Notes under the pieces: model-generated
What the model was told of the DNA's origin: nothing
Databases searched by the model: none
What the model saw: the letters and a program-made list of their open reading frames with translations, nothing else
Assembly (NCBI GenBank): GCA_021229015.1
Contig: CM037789.1
Coordinates: 37,365,348-37,429,347 of the forward strand
Reading direction: 5' to 3'
Source: Solen grandis
Taxonomy: Eukaryota; Mollusca; Bivalvia; Adapedonta; Solenidae
Length of the DNA: 64,000 bases
Shown: in pieces, positions 12,889-21,440 of the stretch
How positions within the stretch are numbered: position 1 is the first letter of the stretch
Layout of the letters: every line of letters begins with the position of its first letter
Program-made: the position numbers and the translations under genes

Positions 12889-14678
12889 ATGTAAAATGAA
12901 GTCACGTGACCTCATATGACGTTTTTTTTTCACATAATTGTTAAGACACCCAGAGACCTACTAACTGACAAAATTTCAACTTTCTATCTGAAATAGGACA
13001 GTTTTTATAAGCATTTTAAAATTCACGTCCTTGGTTCGAATCTTGGATCCGCCATAGATGCTTGGACTTTTCGAATTTTGAAAAACGGACACCGGTATAC
13101 ACAATAAGAACGTAATATACACATTCTGTGAAAATATGATTAAAATCGGCCCATTAATAATGGCTCTGGATCGTGTAAAAACTTTCGTAGTCAATTTCAA
13201 ATGTGACGTCATATGACGTCATAGGCTTTGGAAAATCATGGATATCGAAATTTCAGCGTCTGAATCATTTGTCATTAAATTTTCATTGCCCTTCGACAAT
13301 TTTAACATATAGAAATACTCTTGTTAAAAATTTCATATAATGACGTCACGTTTTTTAAAATTTAAGTTTAGACCTTTACTGACCAAATACCACTTTTATA
13401 TCTGAAAAGGACCATTTTATAAGCATTTAAAAATTTACGACCTTGGTTCGAATCTTGAATTCGCTATAGAACCATGGACTTTTCGCGTTTTGAAAAAAGG
13501 ACACCGAGATTCACAACGAGAACTTAATATACACATTCTGTGAAAATTTGATGAAAATCGGCCCATTAATAATGGTTTTGGACCGTGTACAAACTTTCGT
13601 AGTCAATTTCAAATGTGACGTCATATGACGTCATAGGCTTCTGATAATCATTGAAATCAAAATTTCAGCATCTGAAGCATGTGTCATTAAATTTTCATTG
13701 CCCTTCGAAAATTTCAACTTATAGAAATAATCTTGTTAGAATTAGAAATTCATTATCATATAATGACGTCACGTGACGTCATATGACATTTATTTTCACA
13801 AAATGTTTAAGACTCCCAGAGACCTATATACTGACCAAATATCATCTTTCTATCTCAAATAGGACCGATTTTATAAGAATTTGAAAATTTACGACCTTGG
13901 TTCGAATCTTGGAATCGCTATAGAACCTTGGACTTTTCGAATTTTGAAAAAAGGACACCTGGATGCACAACTAGAACTTAATATACACATTCTGTGAAAA
14001 TTTGATGAAAATCGGCCCATTAATAATGGCTCTGGACCGTGTACAAACTTTCGTAGTCAATTTCAAACGTGACGTCATATGACGTCATAGGCTTATGGTA
14101 ATCACTGAAATCAAATTTTCAGTGTCTGAATCATTTGTCATTAAATTTTCATTGCCCTTCGACAATTTCAACATATAGAAATACTCTTGTTAATATTAGA
14201 AATACATTATCATATAATGACGTCACGTGACGTCATATGACGTTTATTTTCACAAAATGTTTAAGACTCTTAGAGACCTATATACTGACCTAATATCATC
14301 TTTCTATCTCAAATAGGACCGATTTTATAAGCATTTGAAAATTTACGACCTTGGTTCGAATCTTGGAATCGCTATAGAACCTTGGACTTTTCGAATTTTG
14401 AAAAACGGACACCTGGATGCACAACTAGAACTTAATATACACATTCTGTGAAAATTTGATGAAAATCAGTCCATTAATAATGGCTCTGGACAGTTTACAA
14501 ACTTTTGTAGCATATGTCAATTGTGACGTCATATGACGTCATAGACATATGAAAATCATAGAAATCAAAATTTCCTCACGTGACTAATAAGCCATAAAAA
14601 TTTCATCGTCCTATGATTATTGCAACATAGAAAAATAAGCGTTTAGTTAGGAAGAAAAAAAGAATAATAATAATAATA
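12889..14678 (-). mobile_element. Helitron-like element copy 10, lacking the CTAG/hairpin end
   Basis: Four internal units of the CTTGGTTCGAATCTTGG subfamily. The CRE pair of one unit is partly deleted near 13345-13365. It ends with the conserved 5' block and AAT tract at 14640-14678. Closest relative in the window is 5101-6928. Confidence 0.45.
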
Positions 14679-14679
14679 A

Positions 14680-16672
14680 CTAGATGTCATTCGTGAAAAC
14701 GAATGATAGGACTTTCTGCAAGCTGTGTTAATGCAAAAAGCAGGAGATAGAAGTTTATGTAATGATCACCTCTGGTAGTATTTCATGTTCATGCTGAACA
14801 ATTGACATTATATTCCGAAATTAGTGCAAATGATAAGAACTAATTATTAGTCTGTGACGTCACATGACGTCATATGATATCATAACTCTAAACATATGTA
14901 GAAATTCTGCAGAACTGCAAACTGTTTAAGTTTCAACTTTCTATCTCATCCTGAAGCTCTGTAATCCTAAAATGAAATTTTCGGTCCTATGTTCGAATCT
15001 TATTTCAGCCACAGAACTTCGGTCTTTCGGAATTTCGATTAGCTGACAGGATATGCACACCTAACTTTCAAGATGTACCATCTGTGAAAATTTGAAGAAA
15101 ATCCGACCATAAATAGCGGCTGTAGAGCGTGAACACCATTTTTCACTATATTTAGCTCTGACATCACATGACGTCATAGTGTGCTAAAGATGCTTTTGTT
15201 CAAAAGGGCATATTTTACTGTCATAACTCTGAAATTTTCGTTATTCTGAACAACTGGCATCATGTCAAAATCATTGCCCAAATATGAAAATTAAGAAGTA
15301 TGCTTATGACGTCACAAGACGTCATATGACGTCAAGACTCAAGATATTTGTAGAAATTCTGCAGAACTGCAAACTGTGTAAGTTTCAACTTTCTATCTCA
15401 TCCTGAAGCTCTTTAATCCTAAAATAAAATTATCGGTCCTATGTTCGAATCTTATTTCAGCCACAGAACTTCGGTCTTTGGGAATTTCGGTTAGTTGACA
15501 GGATATGCACACCTGAGTTTCAAAATGTACCATCTGTGAAAATTTGAAGAAAATCCGACCATAAATGACGGCTGTAGAGCGTAAACACCATTTTTCACTA
15601 TTTTTTGCTGTGACGTCATGTGACGTCATAGGGTACAGAAGATGCTTTTCTTCAAAAGCGCATACTTTGCTTTCATAACTCTGAAATTTTCATTATTCTG
15701 AACAACTGGCATCATGTCGAAATCATTGCCCAAATATGAAAATTAAGAAGTATGCTTATGACGTCACATGACTTCATATGACGTCACGACTCAAAATATA
15801 TTAAGAAATTCTGCAGAACTGCAAACTGTGTAAGTTTCAACTTTCCATCTCATCCTGAAGCTCTTTTATCCTAAAATGAAATTTTCGGTCCTATGTTCGA
15901 ATCTTATTTCAGCCACAGAACTTCGGTCTTTCGGAATTTCGGTTAGCTGACAGGATATGCACACCGTTGATTCAGGATGTACCATCTGTGAAAATTTGAA
16001 GAAAATCCGACCATAAATGACGGCTGTAGAGCGCGAACACCTTTTTTCACTATTTTTAGCTGTGACGTCACATGACGTCATAGGGTACTGAAGATGCTTT
16101 TGTTCAAAAGCGCATACTTTCCTTTCATAACTCTGAAATTTTCATTATTCTGAACAACTGGCATCATGTCGAAATCATTGCCCTAAAATGAAAATTAAGA
16201 AGTATGCTTATGACGTCACATGACGTCATATGACGTCACGACTCAAAATATTTGTAGAAATTCTGCAGAACTGCAAACTGTGTAAGTTTCAACTTTCTAT
16301 CTCATCCTGAAGCTCTTTTATCCTAAAATGAAATTTTCGGTCCTATGTTCGAATCTTATTTCAGCCACAGAACTTCGGTCTTTCGGAATTTCGGTTAGCT
16401 GACAGGATATGCACACCTTTGATTCAAGATGTACCATCTGTAAAAATTTGAAGAAAATCCGACCATAAATGACGGCTGTAGAGCGCGAACACCATTTTTC
16501 ACTATTTTTAGCTGTGACGTCATGTGACGTCATAGGGTGCTGAATATCATTGAAATCAAAATTTCCTCACGTGACTAATAAGCCATAAAAATTTCATCGT
16601 CCTAGGACTATTGCAACATATAAAAATAAGCGTTTAGTTAGGAAGAAGAAAAGAATAATAATAATAATAATA
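14680..16672 (-). mobile_element. Helitron-like element copy 11, near-twin of copy 8
   Basis: Same ends, same leader and same four-unit layout as 9990-11978, differing by scattered substitutions and a few small indels (for example a 2-base loss in the leader near 14755-14770). The similarity stops at both ends, which marks the boundaries of the mobile unit. Confidence 0.55.
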
Positions 16673-16673
16673 A

Positions 16674-17071
16674 CTAGACTTCTTTTGTTTTGAACAAAAG
16701 ATAGGGCTTTCTGCACTGCAAACCATGACAAACCTGGTGTTTTTCGAATTTTGGCAAACCTATATAATCCTGCACAATGAAGTCGTAATGTATAACTTCT
16801 GTGAAAATTCCATGCCAATCCGTCCATAAATGACGGCTGTGCAGCGCGGATGAACTTTGGTAGCTTTTTTAAGTTTTGATGTCATGTGACGTCATATGAA
16901 AATTTTACTCATTAAATCTTAATGTTCATGATTACCTACATAGGACATTAAATTTTCATTGTCTATGAACCATTGCAACATAAGTAAATTGATATTCAGG
17001 AATCGGAAATTCTCTACAATTTGATGACGTCATATGACGTTCATCTTTACAAAATGCAAAGGAAACACAGA
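16674..17071 (-). mobile_element. Helitron-like element copy 12, cut by assembly gap
   Basis: CTAG 16674-16677 followed by a perfect nine-base stem TCTTTTGTT/AACAAAAGA, then sequence nearly identical to 1006-1400. It runs into the N gap at 17072. Confidence 0.5.
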
Positions 17072-17171
17072 NNNNNNNNNNNNNNNNNNNNNNNNNNNNN
17101 NNNNNNNNNNNNNNNNNNNNNNNNNNNNNNNNNNNNNNNNNNNNNNNNNNNNNNNNNNNNNNNNNNNNNNN
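17072..17171. other. Assembly gap, 100 N
   Basis: Exactly 100 unresolved bases, the size usually used for a gap of unknown length. The array to the left may continue for an unknown distance, so the neighbourhood of the Polinton and the array is not proven. Confidence 0.95.
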
Positions 17172-17763
17172 AGAACAAATTGTTACGTCCCAGTAGTAGG
17201 GGCCTTTTTTAGATAACGTCCGATTGTTTCTCTCTCTCGCTCCCTCTCCTTTTCTCTCTCTCTATCTGGTGTTGAGAGTGGGGGGTCGCAGGTGATGACA
17301 CGTAGACGATATGTGCAGAAATTAATTATACACAGAGTTCTGCACAAACCTCAACCTTTTGTAATTATAATATATATATATGAAACAATGCTTTCAAATA
17401 TAGTACAGGTACATGTATGAGATAATCAATAACAGTCACTTGGATATATAATCGCGAAATAGTCACTCATTGATAACTGCTTGCTGCCGTATCCACGATA
17501 AATTACGTTTAAAATATACGCCACGTAGCGAAAACTACATTCTAAAATACACGAGTCAGGTCCAAACTCCTTATATAAATGGCAATTAAACTATATGAAT
17601 CAAGAATGTTGTATAACTAATGCGAAAAAAAAAAACTGTTTTCTATAATGTTTCAGTTGCTCAGTGCAGTACTTTAAGTCCAAGTACGTAGTTTACTTAT
17701 GCCAGGAGATATTTCTATAAATTCCAGTTAAATTTTAATATAAAGGTCCTGCTTATGCAAATA
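17172..17763. other. AT-rich stretch with CT microsatellite, no gene seen
   Basis: A CT-rich microsatellite-like run lies at 17227-17266. The rest is AT-rich, has no long open frame and shows no resemblance to the repeats on either side. It is the host sequence immediately left of the Polinton. Confidence 0.5.
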
Positions 17764-17769
17764 CTCAGA
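17764..17769. repeat. Left target-site duplication of the Polinton (CTCAGA)
   Basis: CTCAGA stands directly before the left TIR and is repeated directly after the right TIR at 34800-34805. A 6-bp duplication is the length known for Polinton integration. Confidence 0.85.
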
Positions 17770-18042
17770 AGTAGTATAGGGTGGCACTATGGTACCAAGG
17801 TACCATAAATTTTTTTTTTATGGTACCGTGGTACCATAAATTTTTTTTTTTTGGTACTTATGGTACCGAATCTATAGTACCGAATGGTACTCTATATGAA
17901 AACAGAATCTATAGTACCGAATGGTACTCTATATGAAAACAGATTTATGTCTTAAAGGAGGACCACATCTTAACATTGACAATTGTAAAAATGTCCTTTC
18001 GAGACATTTGGGTTGGCCCTGAAAAGGGCCGTTTTGTTTCTT
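17770..18042 (+). repeat. Left terminal inverted repeat of the Polinton
   Basis: Near-perfect inverted copy of 34525-34799. From the end inward it holds GGTACC-containing palindromes separated by T runs, two tandem ~37-bp units with CTATAGTACCGAATGGTAC, and finally a histone-type stem-loop (18015-18030) that serves the leftmost gene. The repeat ends just before the stop codon region of that gene. Confidence 0.92.
18015..18030 (-). terminator. Histone-type mRNA 3' stem-loop, leftmost gene
   Basis: On the minus strand: GGCCCT, loop TTTC, AGGGCC, preceded by AAAAC and followed by AACCCA and then TCTCGAAAGGA. It starts 15 nt after the stop codon of 18045-18311. Stem, loop and spacing match the histone mRNA stem-loop (GGCYCT-TTTC-AGRGCC, ACCCA, purine-rich U7-type element). 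It lies inside the TIR, so both element ends carry one. Confidence 0.7.
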
Positions 18043-18044
18043 CT

Positions 18045-18311
18045 TTAGATTTCGGTGACATTGTCCACATCGTGCTTGGTTTCGTGACATCGTGTTCATC
18101 GTCACTGATTACGTGACATTTTTTCTGTTGTCTCAAATTCCTGATGTTCCATGAGCATATAGTCTCATTACATCATCTGATGTACCATGTTTGACAAAAC
18201 CAGATGGTATTCTGCAATATGGTCTTGCTGTTGTCTCCACTCATTGCGTTGTCGTTCGATCAACCCATCAATTCGTGGATAAATTCCACTCAGTTGCTGA
18301 ATTTGTTCCAT
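18045..18311 (-). pseudogene. Leftmost accessory gene, decayed copy of a Q-rich coiled-coil protein
   Basis: Corresponds to the intact 116-residue gene at 51249-51599 of the second Polinton copy. Start (CCATGG context, 18311) and stop (18045) are at equivalent places. This copy has lost two internal segments of tens of bases and has several single-base changes, so the frame is broken. The intact version is rich in Q, E, D, M and H, probably a coiled coil, with an acidic tail containing ISDDEHDV. Function is unknown. A TATA box 43 nt upstream and a histone-type stem-loop 15 nt downstream frame the gene. Confidence 0.6.
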
Positions 18312-18353
18312 GGTTGTGCAGCGAGAATATGACCGAATGCTTGATGCGGTGCG

Positions 18354-18510
18354 CTTTTATAGCCTTGAGGTGGATTGACCTACTTTCTACTGTTAGCGTA
18401 CACCAATCAGAGAACGTTAGTTCTATCCAATGATTCAAGTTTAACCTTGACCTGAGTTGGATAGCATTGCCTTTGGCCTTGACATTGGGGTGGATTGACC
18501 TACTTTTGTA
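18354..18510 (-). promoter_or_regulatory. Promoter module 1 (TATA, CCAAT, AGGTCA sites)
   Basis: Reading toward the gene at 18311: AGGTCAATCCA, TCAAGGCCAAAGGCAATGC, AGGTCAAGGTTAAAC, ATTGGAT, an ATTGG (inverted CCAAT) at 18402-18409, AGTAGGTCAATCCA and TATAAAAG (18354-18361). The order is the same as in the modules at 19667-19846 and 33941-34108. Confidence 0.6.
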
Positions 18511-18708
18511 TTGACATATCAGAATTGCTGTAAAAATTAAAACATTTCAAGCCGAATTTGTAGTAGTGATGACTTTTTTTTTGTAACATTTTTTATTTTT
18601 GTAAACTTTTTATAAAACATTGGATCATATTTTTAATAAAGAAAATTTAATGGAATTTGAAAATAATGGTGACAATTGAGGTATATTCTCTTTCGAGACA
18701 TTTGGGTT

Positions 18709-18724
18709 GGCCCTGATAAGGGCT
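18709..18724 (-). terminator. Histone-type mRNA 3' stem-loop variant
   Basis: Minus strand AGCCCT-TATC-AGGGCC: five pairs plus a mismatched base at the foot. It is followed by AACCCAAATGTCTCGAAAGAG, whose purine-rich part is the closest of all copies to the AAAGAG core of histone downstream elements. It starts 30 nt after the stop of 18754-19050. Confidence 0.6.
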
Positions 18725-18753
18725 GTTGTTTTGTTTTTTTCACAGAGTAGTGG

Positions 18754-19050
18754 TTACTCATGATTGTCTGTGAGTTTCTTCAGCAGGTATTCAACATGTT
18801 CTTTGGTGATGAAATGTGCTTCAATGATATTTAAGATATCATCGTAGTATAGTTCATGAAAGTAACATGCACTCAATTTGTCTATGATACTCCTGAGTGT
18901 TGTTGTTATTTTAAGCGTACGTTGGTATCGGGCTTGTAGTTTAAGCGAACGTTGGTGTCGGGCTTCTATTTTGTCCAAGTCAGATATGCAGTCGTTAGTT
19001 ATATGTGACTTATCCATAGCACAGTCTGAAAACGAATGGCATGAATTCAT
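18754..19050 (-). CDS. Accessory protein of unknown function, 98 aa
   Basis: Intact open frame with ATG at 19050. I do not recognise the protein. It is mostly charged and helical in character, with a basic/hydrophobic middle (RSLKLQARYQRTLKITTTLR) and an acidic C-terminal part; no signal peptide or membrane segment is visible. An A/T-rich TAAATAAAAG about 10-20 nt upstream is a weak TATA candidate. It sits between two stem-loop-terminated genes and has its own stem-loop downstream, so it belongs to the left-arm set of separately transcribed small genes. Confidence 0.6.
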   Translation of the reverse strand: MNSCHSFSDCAMDKSHITNDCISDLDKIEARHQRSLKLQARYQRTLKITTTLRSIIDKLSACYFHELYYDDILNIIEAHFITKEHVEYLLKKLTDNHE

Positions 19051-19118
19051 TTCGTTTGATACTTTTATTTACTTGGTTTGACAATTGTAAAAATATGTCC
19101 TTTCGAGACATCTGGGTT

Positions 19119-19134
19119 GGCCCTGAAAAGGGCC
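19119..19134 (-). terminator. Histone-type mRNA 3' stem-loop
   Basis: Minus strand GGCCCT-TTTC-AGGGCC followed by AACCCAGATGTCTCGAAAGGA. It starts 16 nt after the stop codon of the 19150-19631 gene. Confidence 0.7.
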
Positions 19135-19149
19135 GTTGTTTTTTTTTCT

Positions 19150-19631
19150 CTACTTCTTACTCTTTTTGCAATTTTGTATGTTACAATGGGCTCCAAGTCC
19201 AGTCTTAGAATGGGATCCACCATCATGCGGACGTTTGTTGGATGCTTCCACATTTTCCGGAGTGAAAGTGATAGGCACCACCAGCTTGTCTGTTTTCATT
19301 TTGATACGGCATTCCACTTCTACCATTCTCTTTTGCAATTTGATGAGGTTGTTGTTCACCTCTTTGAGTTCCCTCAGAATAGATTGTCCAACATATTTAC
19401 TGGCTGCGCTGCCGGTTGTTGTTGCACTGGTTGTTGCACTGGTTGTTGTTGCTGTACTGGTTGCTGCTGGTGTGGTGGAGGCTGAGGTTGATACGTTGGT
19501 TGGTAGCTGGGTTGGTACACCGGAGTCGGAGTGTACGACACTGATGCCTGGTTAGCAGCTGTCGTCAGCTCATACAAATCAGCAGCCTGTATGGCGTTGT
19601 TAACGAGATCAGAAGTTACGTAGCTTTCCAT
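19150..19631 (-). pseudogene. Accessory Q/P-rich protein with C-terminal coiled coil, one frame break
   Basis: Start ATG at 19631 in CCATGG, 36 nt below a TATAAAAAG box. The first ~70 residues are low-complexity with YQPSYQPTYQP and QQQPVQQ repeats. A single-base break near 19400 moves the remainder into another frame, which encodes a heptad-like helix (LRELKEVNNNLIKLQKR) and a K-rich tail up to 19150. Function unknown; Q/P-rich plus coiled-coil layout suggests a self-assembling or scaffold protein. The encoded glutamine repeats overlap a (TTG)-rich stretch on the plus strand, which may itself be unstable. Confidence 0.6.
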
Positions 19632-19666
19632 GGTTGGGTAGTAGGATTATGATACGATGCAGTGTG

Positions 19667-19846
19667 CTTTTTATAGTCTTGAGGGATTGACCTACTTTCT
19701 ACTGTTAGCGTACACCAATCAGAGAACGTTATTTTCATCCAATGATTCAAGTTCGACCTTGACCTAAGTTGCATAGCATTGTCTTCGGCCTTGACATTTG
19801 GGGATGGATTGACCTACTGACCTACTTTTTTTTTTCATAACTATAT
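19667..19846. promoter_or_regulatory. Promoter module 2, divergent
   Basis: TATAAAAAG (19667-19675, minus) faces the gene at 19631, and ACTATATAAG (about 19838-19847, plus) faces the gene at 19884. Between them lie AGTAGGTCAATCC, the CCAAT-type ACCAATCAG (19713-19721), ATTGGATG, AGGTCAAGGTCGAAC, TGTCAAGGCCGAAGACAATGC and two more AGGTCA sites. The block is the close inverted equivalent of 33941-34108. Confidence 0.65.
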
Positions 19847-19883
19847 AAGTGTTTTTTTTTTAAAGAAGAAGAATGAAATCACA

Positions 19884-20143
19884 ATGTCCGAACAAAACCT
19901 CTGGTTCGAAAAGTGTGGTGTGTGTTTAGAGGAGAGGGAGGAGGAATATATCACATAAACCAGTGTCAATGTCAGGACATTGTATGCGTCAGATGCTTCG
20001 CACGGCTTCAGAAGTGCCGTTTTGTAGGGCACCCTATCAAGTGTATGCCTGGCCTGCCTGTGTTTTCGCTAAACATGGGCCTACAGTGCGTCAGCCTATT
20101 ATGGCTATGGTTTGACCCTGATTATTCAGAGTTAGTAGGGTGA
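19884..20143 (+). pseudogene. Small RING-like zinc-binding protein, one frame break
   Basis: From ATG 19884 the frame reads MSEQNLWFEKCGVCLEE and stops near 19957. The neighbouring frame then continues with CQCQDIVCVRC, a further QKC and a KCMP, so the cysteine spacing resembles a RING finger (C-x2-C, C-x-C, C-x2-C, then later Cys pairs). If so it may act as a viral E3 ubiquitin ligase. It is the only plus-strand gene of the left arm, paired divergently with the 19631 gene and followed by its own histone-type stem-loop 35 nt after the stop. The ring is incomplete because of the frame break, so the assignment is tentative. Confidence 0.4.
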
Positions 20144-20177
20144 CTCCGAGTAATTCAGGATCACAAAAACCAAAAAC

Positions 20178-20193
20178 GGCCCTTTACAGGGCC
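20178..20193 (+). terminator. Histone-type mRNA 3' stem-loop on the plus strand
   Basis: GGCCCT-TTAC-AGGGCC, preceded by AAAAAC and followed about 17 nt later by TTCGAGAGGGAATA. It lies 35 nt after the stop of the RING-like gene. Its orientation is opposite to its left-hand neighbours, in step with the gene it follows. Confidence 0.65.
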
Positions 20194-20274
20194 ATCAAAC
20201 TATATTCGAGAGGGAATATATCACAATTGTTAATGTGTAAGATAAACAACAAGAAATCAAATCAGTTTTAGCCT

Positions 20275-20280
20275 TTTATT
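20275..20280 (-). terminator. Poly(A) signal for the leftward core gene block
   Basis: AATAAA on the minus strand about 175 nt after the protease stop. The stretch between holds only short AACAAACAATATG repeats. Core genes thus seem to use ordinary cleavage and polyadenylation, unlike the arm genes. Confidence 0.45.
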
Positions 20281-20454
20281 GAACTCTATGAACATTGCAA
20301 ACAAAATATGAACAAACAATATGAACAAACAATATGAAACAGTGCAAACACTATGAACAACAAGTACATAACACTTTAATGAAAGTAGAATGGGTCCAAA
20401 CTATTCGTCAGTAATTCAAAACACGCACGACCATCTCCAAACTTTGGTGGATGT

Positions 20455-21029
20455 TTAGCTGTGCATGTTTGTTGTGCTGATTACAGCAAATTGGAATCGT
20501 TCAAATTGAAGTGAGGTTGATCCTCTGTCCGGAATTTTACACACTTGTCTTCTTGCACGTTTGTACAGTTCTGAATAGTTCTGGTAAAACCAACATCCCA
20601 CATTGGAATCGTTCAAATTGAAGTGAGGTTGATCCTCTGTCCGGAATTTAGCTCTAAACACCCGTGTTAAATCACATCCTCGAACAAGAAAATGCAAAGC
20701 AAACAAACAATATGCTCCACACACAAACGTGTTGTATCCTTGAAGTCTCATGAGATTCCATGTATAGGGTCCATGTCTTTCCAAGAAACGTTGAATGTCA
20801 CAATGGAGTGGTTTTTGTCCATACGAATCAAAGTAGTAAGTCGATTTATCGTGAAAAACACAACCACCCAATGTTCACCAGGTTGAGTCGAATTGTGGGT
20901 ATTCACTATGTAAGCTTTTACAGTCTCTGGTCTACGTTGTGGTAGTTAATCTTTAGCACATACCACGGCATTCAAGGGAGCTAGAATTGGTGAATGATCC
21001 AAAATATACTGCAACTCAATCGTTTCCAT
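20455..21029 (-). pseudogene. Adenain-like cysteine protease (Polinton PRO), broken
   Basis: Maturation protease related to adenovirus adenain and Ulp1 peptidases. ATG at 21029 overlaps the end of the upstream gene by 14 nt. Catalytic elements are visible: GEHW (His), YFDSYG (acid), then LQGYNTFVCGAYC with the nucleophile Cys and an upstream Gln. They lie in different frames because of at least two single-base breaks (about 20948 and 20865). The C-terminal part carries a 48-bp local duplication. About 190 residues in total, normal for this family. It would process capsid and core proteins encoded just upstream. Confidence 0.8.
20490..20649. repeat. 48-bp direct duplication inside the protease gene
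   Basis: 20490-20537 and 20602-20649 are identical (start ATTGGAATCGTTCAAATTG). The 112-bp spacing is not a multiple of three, so the second copy is read in another frame and alters the protease C-terminus. Confidence 0.85.
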
Positions 21030-21438
21030 TTTCCCAATCTTGTTTAATGCGCCCTGCCCATTCGCACTCAAAAGCTTCCAATGGTGTGATCTTGTTCGTA
21101 TCTACACTAGCCTTTATATTTGCCCACATCTGATAAGCATCAGCTTTCTCAGCGCGTGTGAGATCCATGTTTTGTAGTTCAGCGTACCATCTTTCCATCA
21201 CTTGATACATGTCCAGTTTTTTTAATGCACTGTTCAGAAACATCTCGACCCACTCACTTTTGCTGCTAAACAAACATATGGGATGTTGGGTCTGACTGGG
21301 ATGATCAACAATGCAACCATAACAGTTTTCTTTCGCGATATCAAACTGGTTCAAACTCTTTACCATATCGTTTCGCCTATTCAAGTTGTAGATTTCTTCG
21401 TACAGTTGTTTGGCCAGCTGTTGTCCTGATTTGCTCAT
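21016..21438 (-). CDS. Conserved Polinton protein of unknown function, 140 aa
   Basis: Intact frame, ATG 21438 placed directly after the stop of the capsid gene. It contains a Cys pair in ENCYGCIVDHPSQTQHPIC, which could bind zinc, followed by a helical, Trp-containing region (ERWYAELQNMDL; EWAGRIKQDW). Proteins of this kind sit next to the capsid gene in related elements as I recall, but I know no function. Position between capsid and protease suggests a virion or assembly role. Confidence 0.7.
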   Translation of the reverse strand: MSKSGQQLAKQLYEEIYNLNRRNDMVKSLNQFDIAKENCYGCIVDHPSQTQHPICLFSSKSEWVEMFLNSALKKLDMYQVMERWYAELQNMDLTRAEKADAYQMWANIKASVDTNKITPLEAFECEWAGRIKQDWENGND

Positions 21439-21440
21439 GG

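Larger units (their letters stand above)
1..17071 (-). repeat. Head-to-tail array of Helitron-like elements with internal tandem units
   Basis: The whole stretch is built from related modules. Reading the minus strand, an element starts near a (TTA)n-TCTTTTCTTCTTCC tract, continues through one to several internal units of roughly 450 bp, and ends in a short hairpin a few bases before CTAG. Internal units are separated by paired TGACGTCA sites, and each holds a tRNA B-box-like GTTCGAATC. At least two unit subfamilies alternate, one with CTTGGTTCGAATCTTGG and one with CCTATGTTCGAATCTTA. No coding gene is supported. The repeated ~70-80 codon open frames are antisense readings of the conserved unit. 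The Helitron assignment is inference from the termini; satellite-like or SINE-derived origins remain possible. Confidence 0.6.

Noticed and set aside
3836..16533. About ten similar ~70-80 codon minus-strand frames (starting MTSHDV... or MTSCDV...) in the repeat array
   Set aside because: They start in the CRE palindrome and run through the B-box-like core; their similarity follows from the repeat unit. Frames of sister units are broken freely, so no protein selection is evident.
1..17071. CRISPR-like array
   Set aside because: Units are ~450 bp, imperfect, with eukaryotic transposon ends; there is no short-repeat/spacer pattern and the genome is animal.
17227..17266. Polypyrimidine tract as a splice acceptor
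   Set aside because: It is a CT microsatellite with no following open exon.
19913..20143. Treating the plus-strand frame starting MWCVFRGEGGG as the gene start
   Set aside because: The upstream ATG at 19884 encodes the first Cys pair in another frame and stands after a TATA box; the 19913 start would lose half of the zinc motif.
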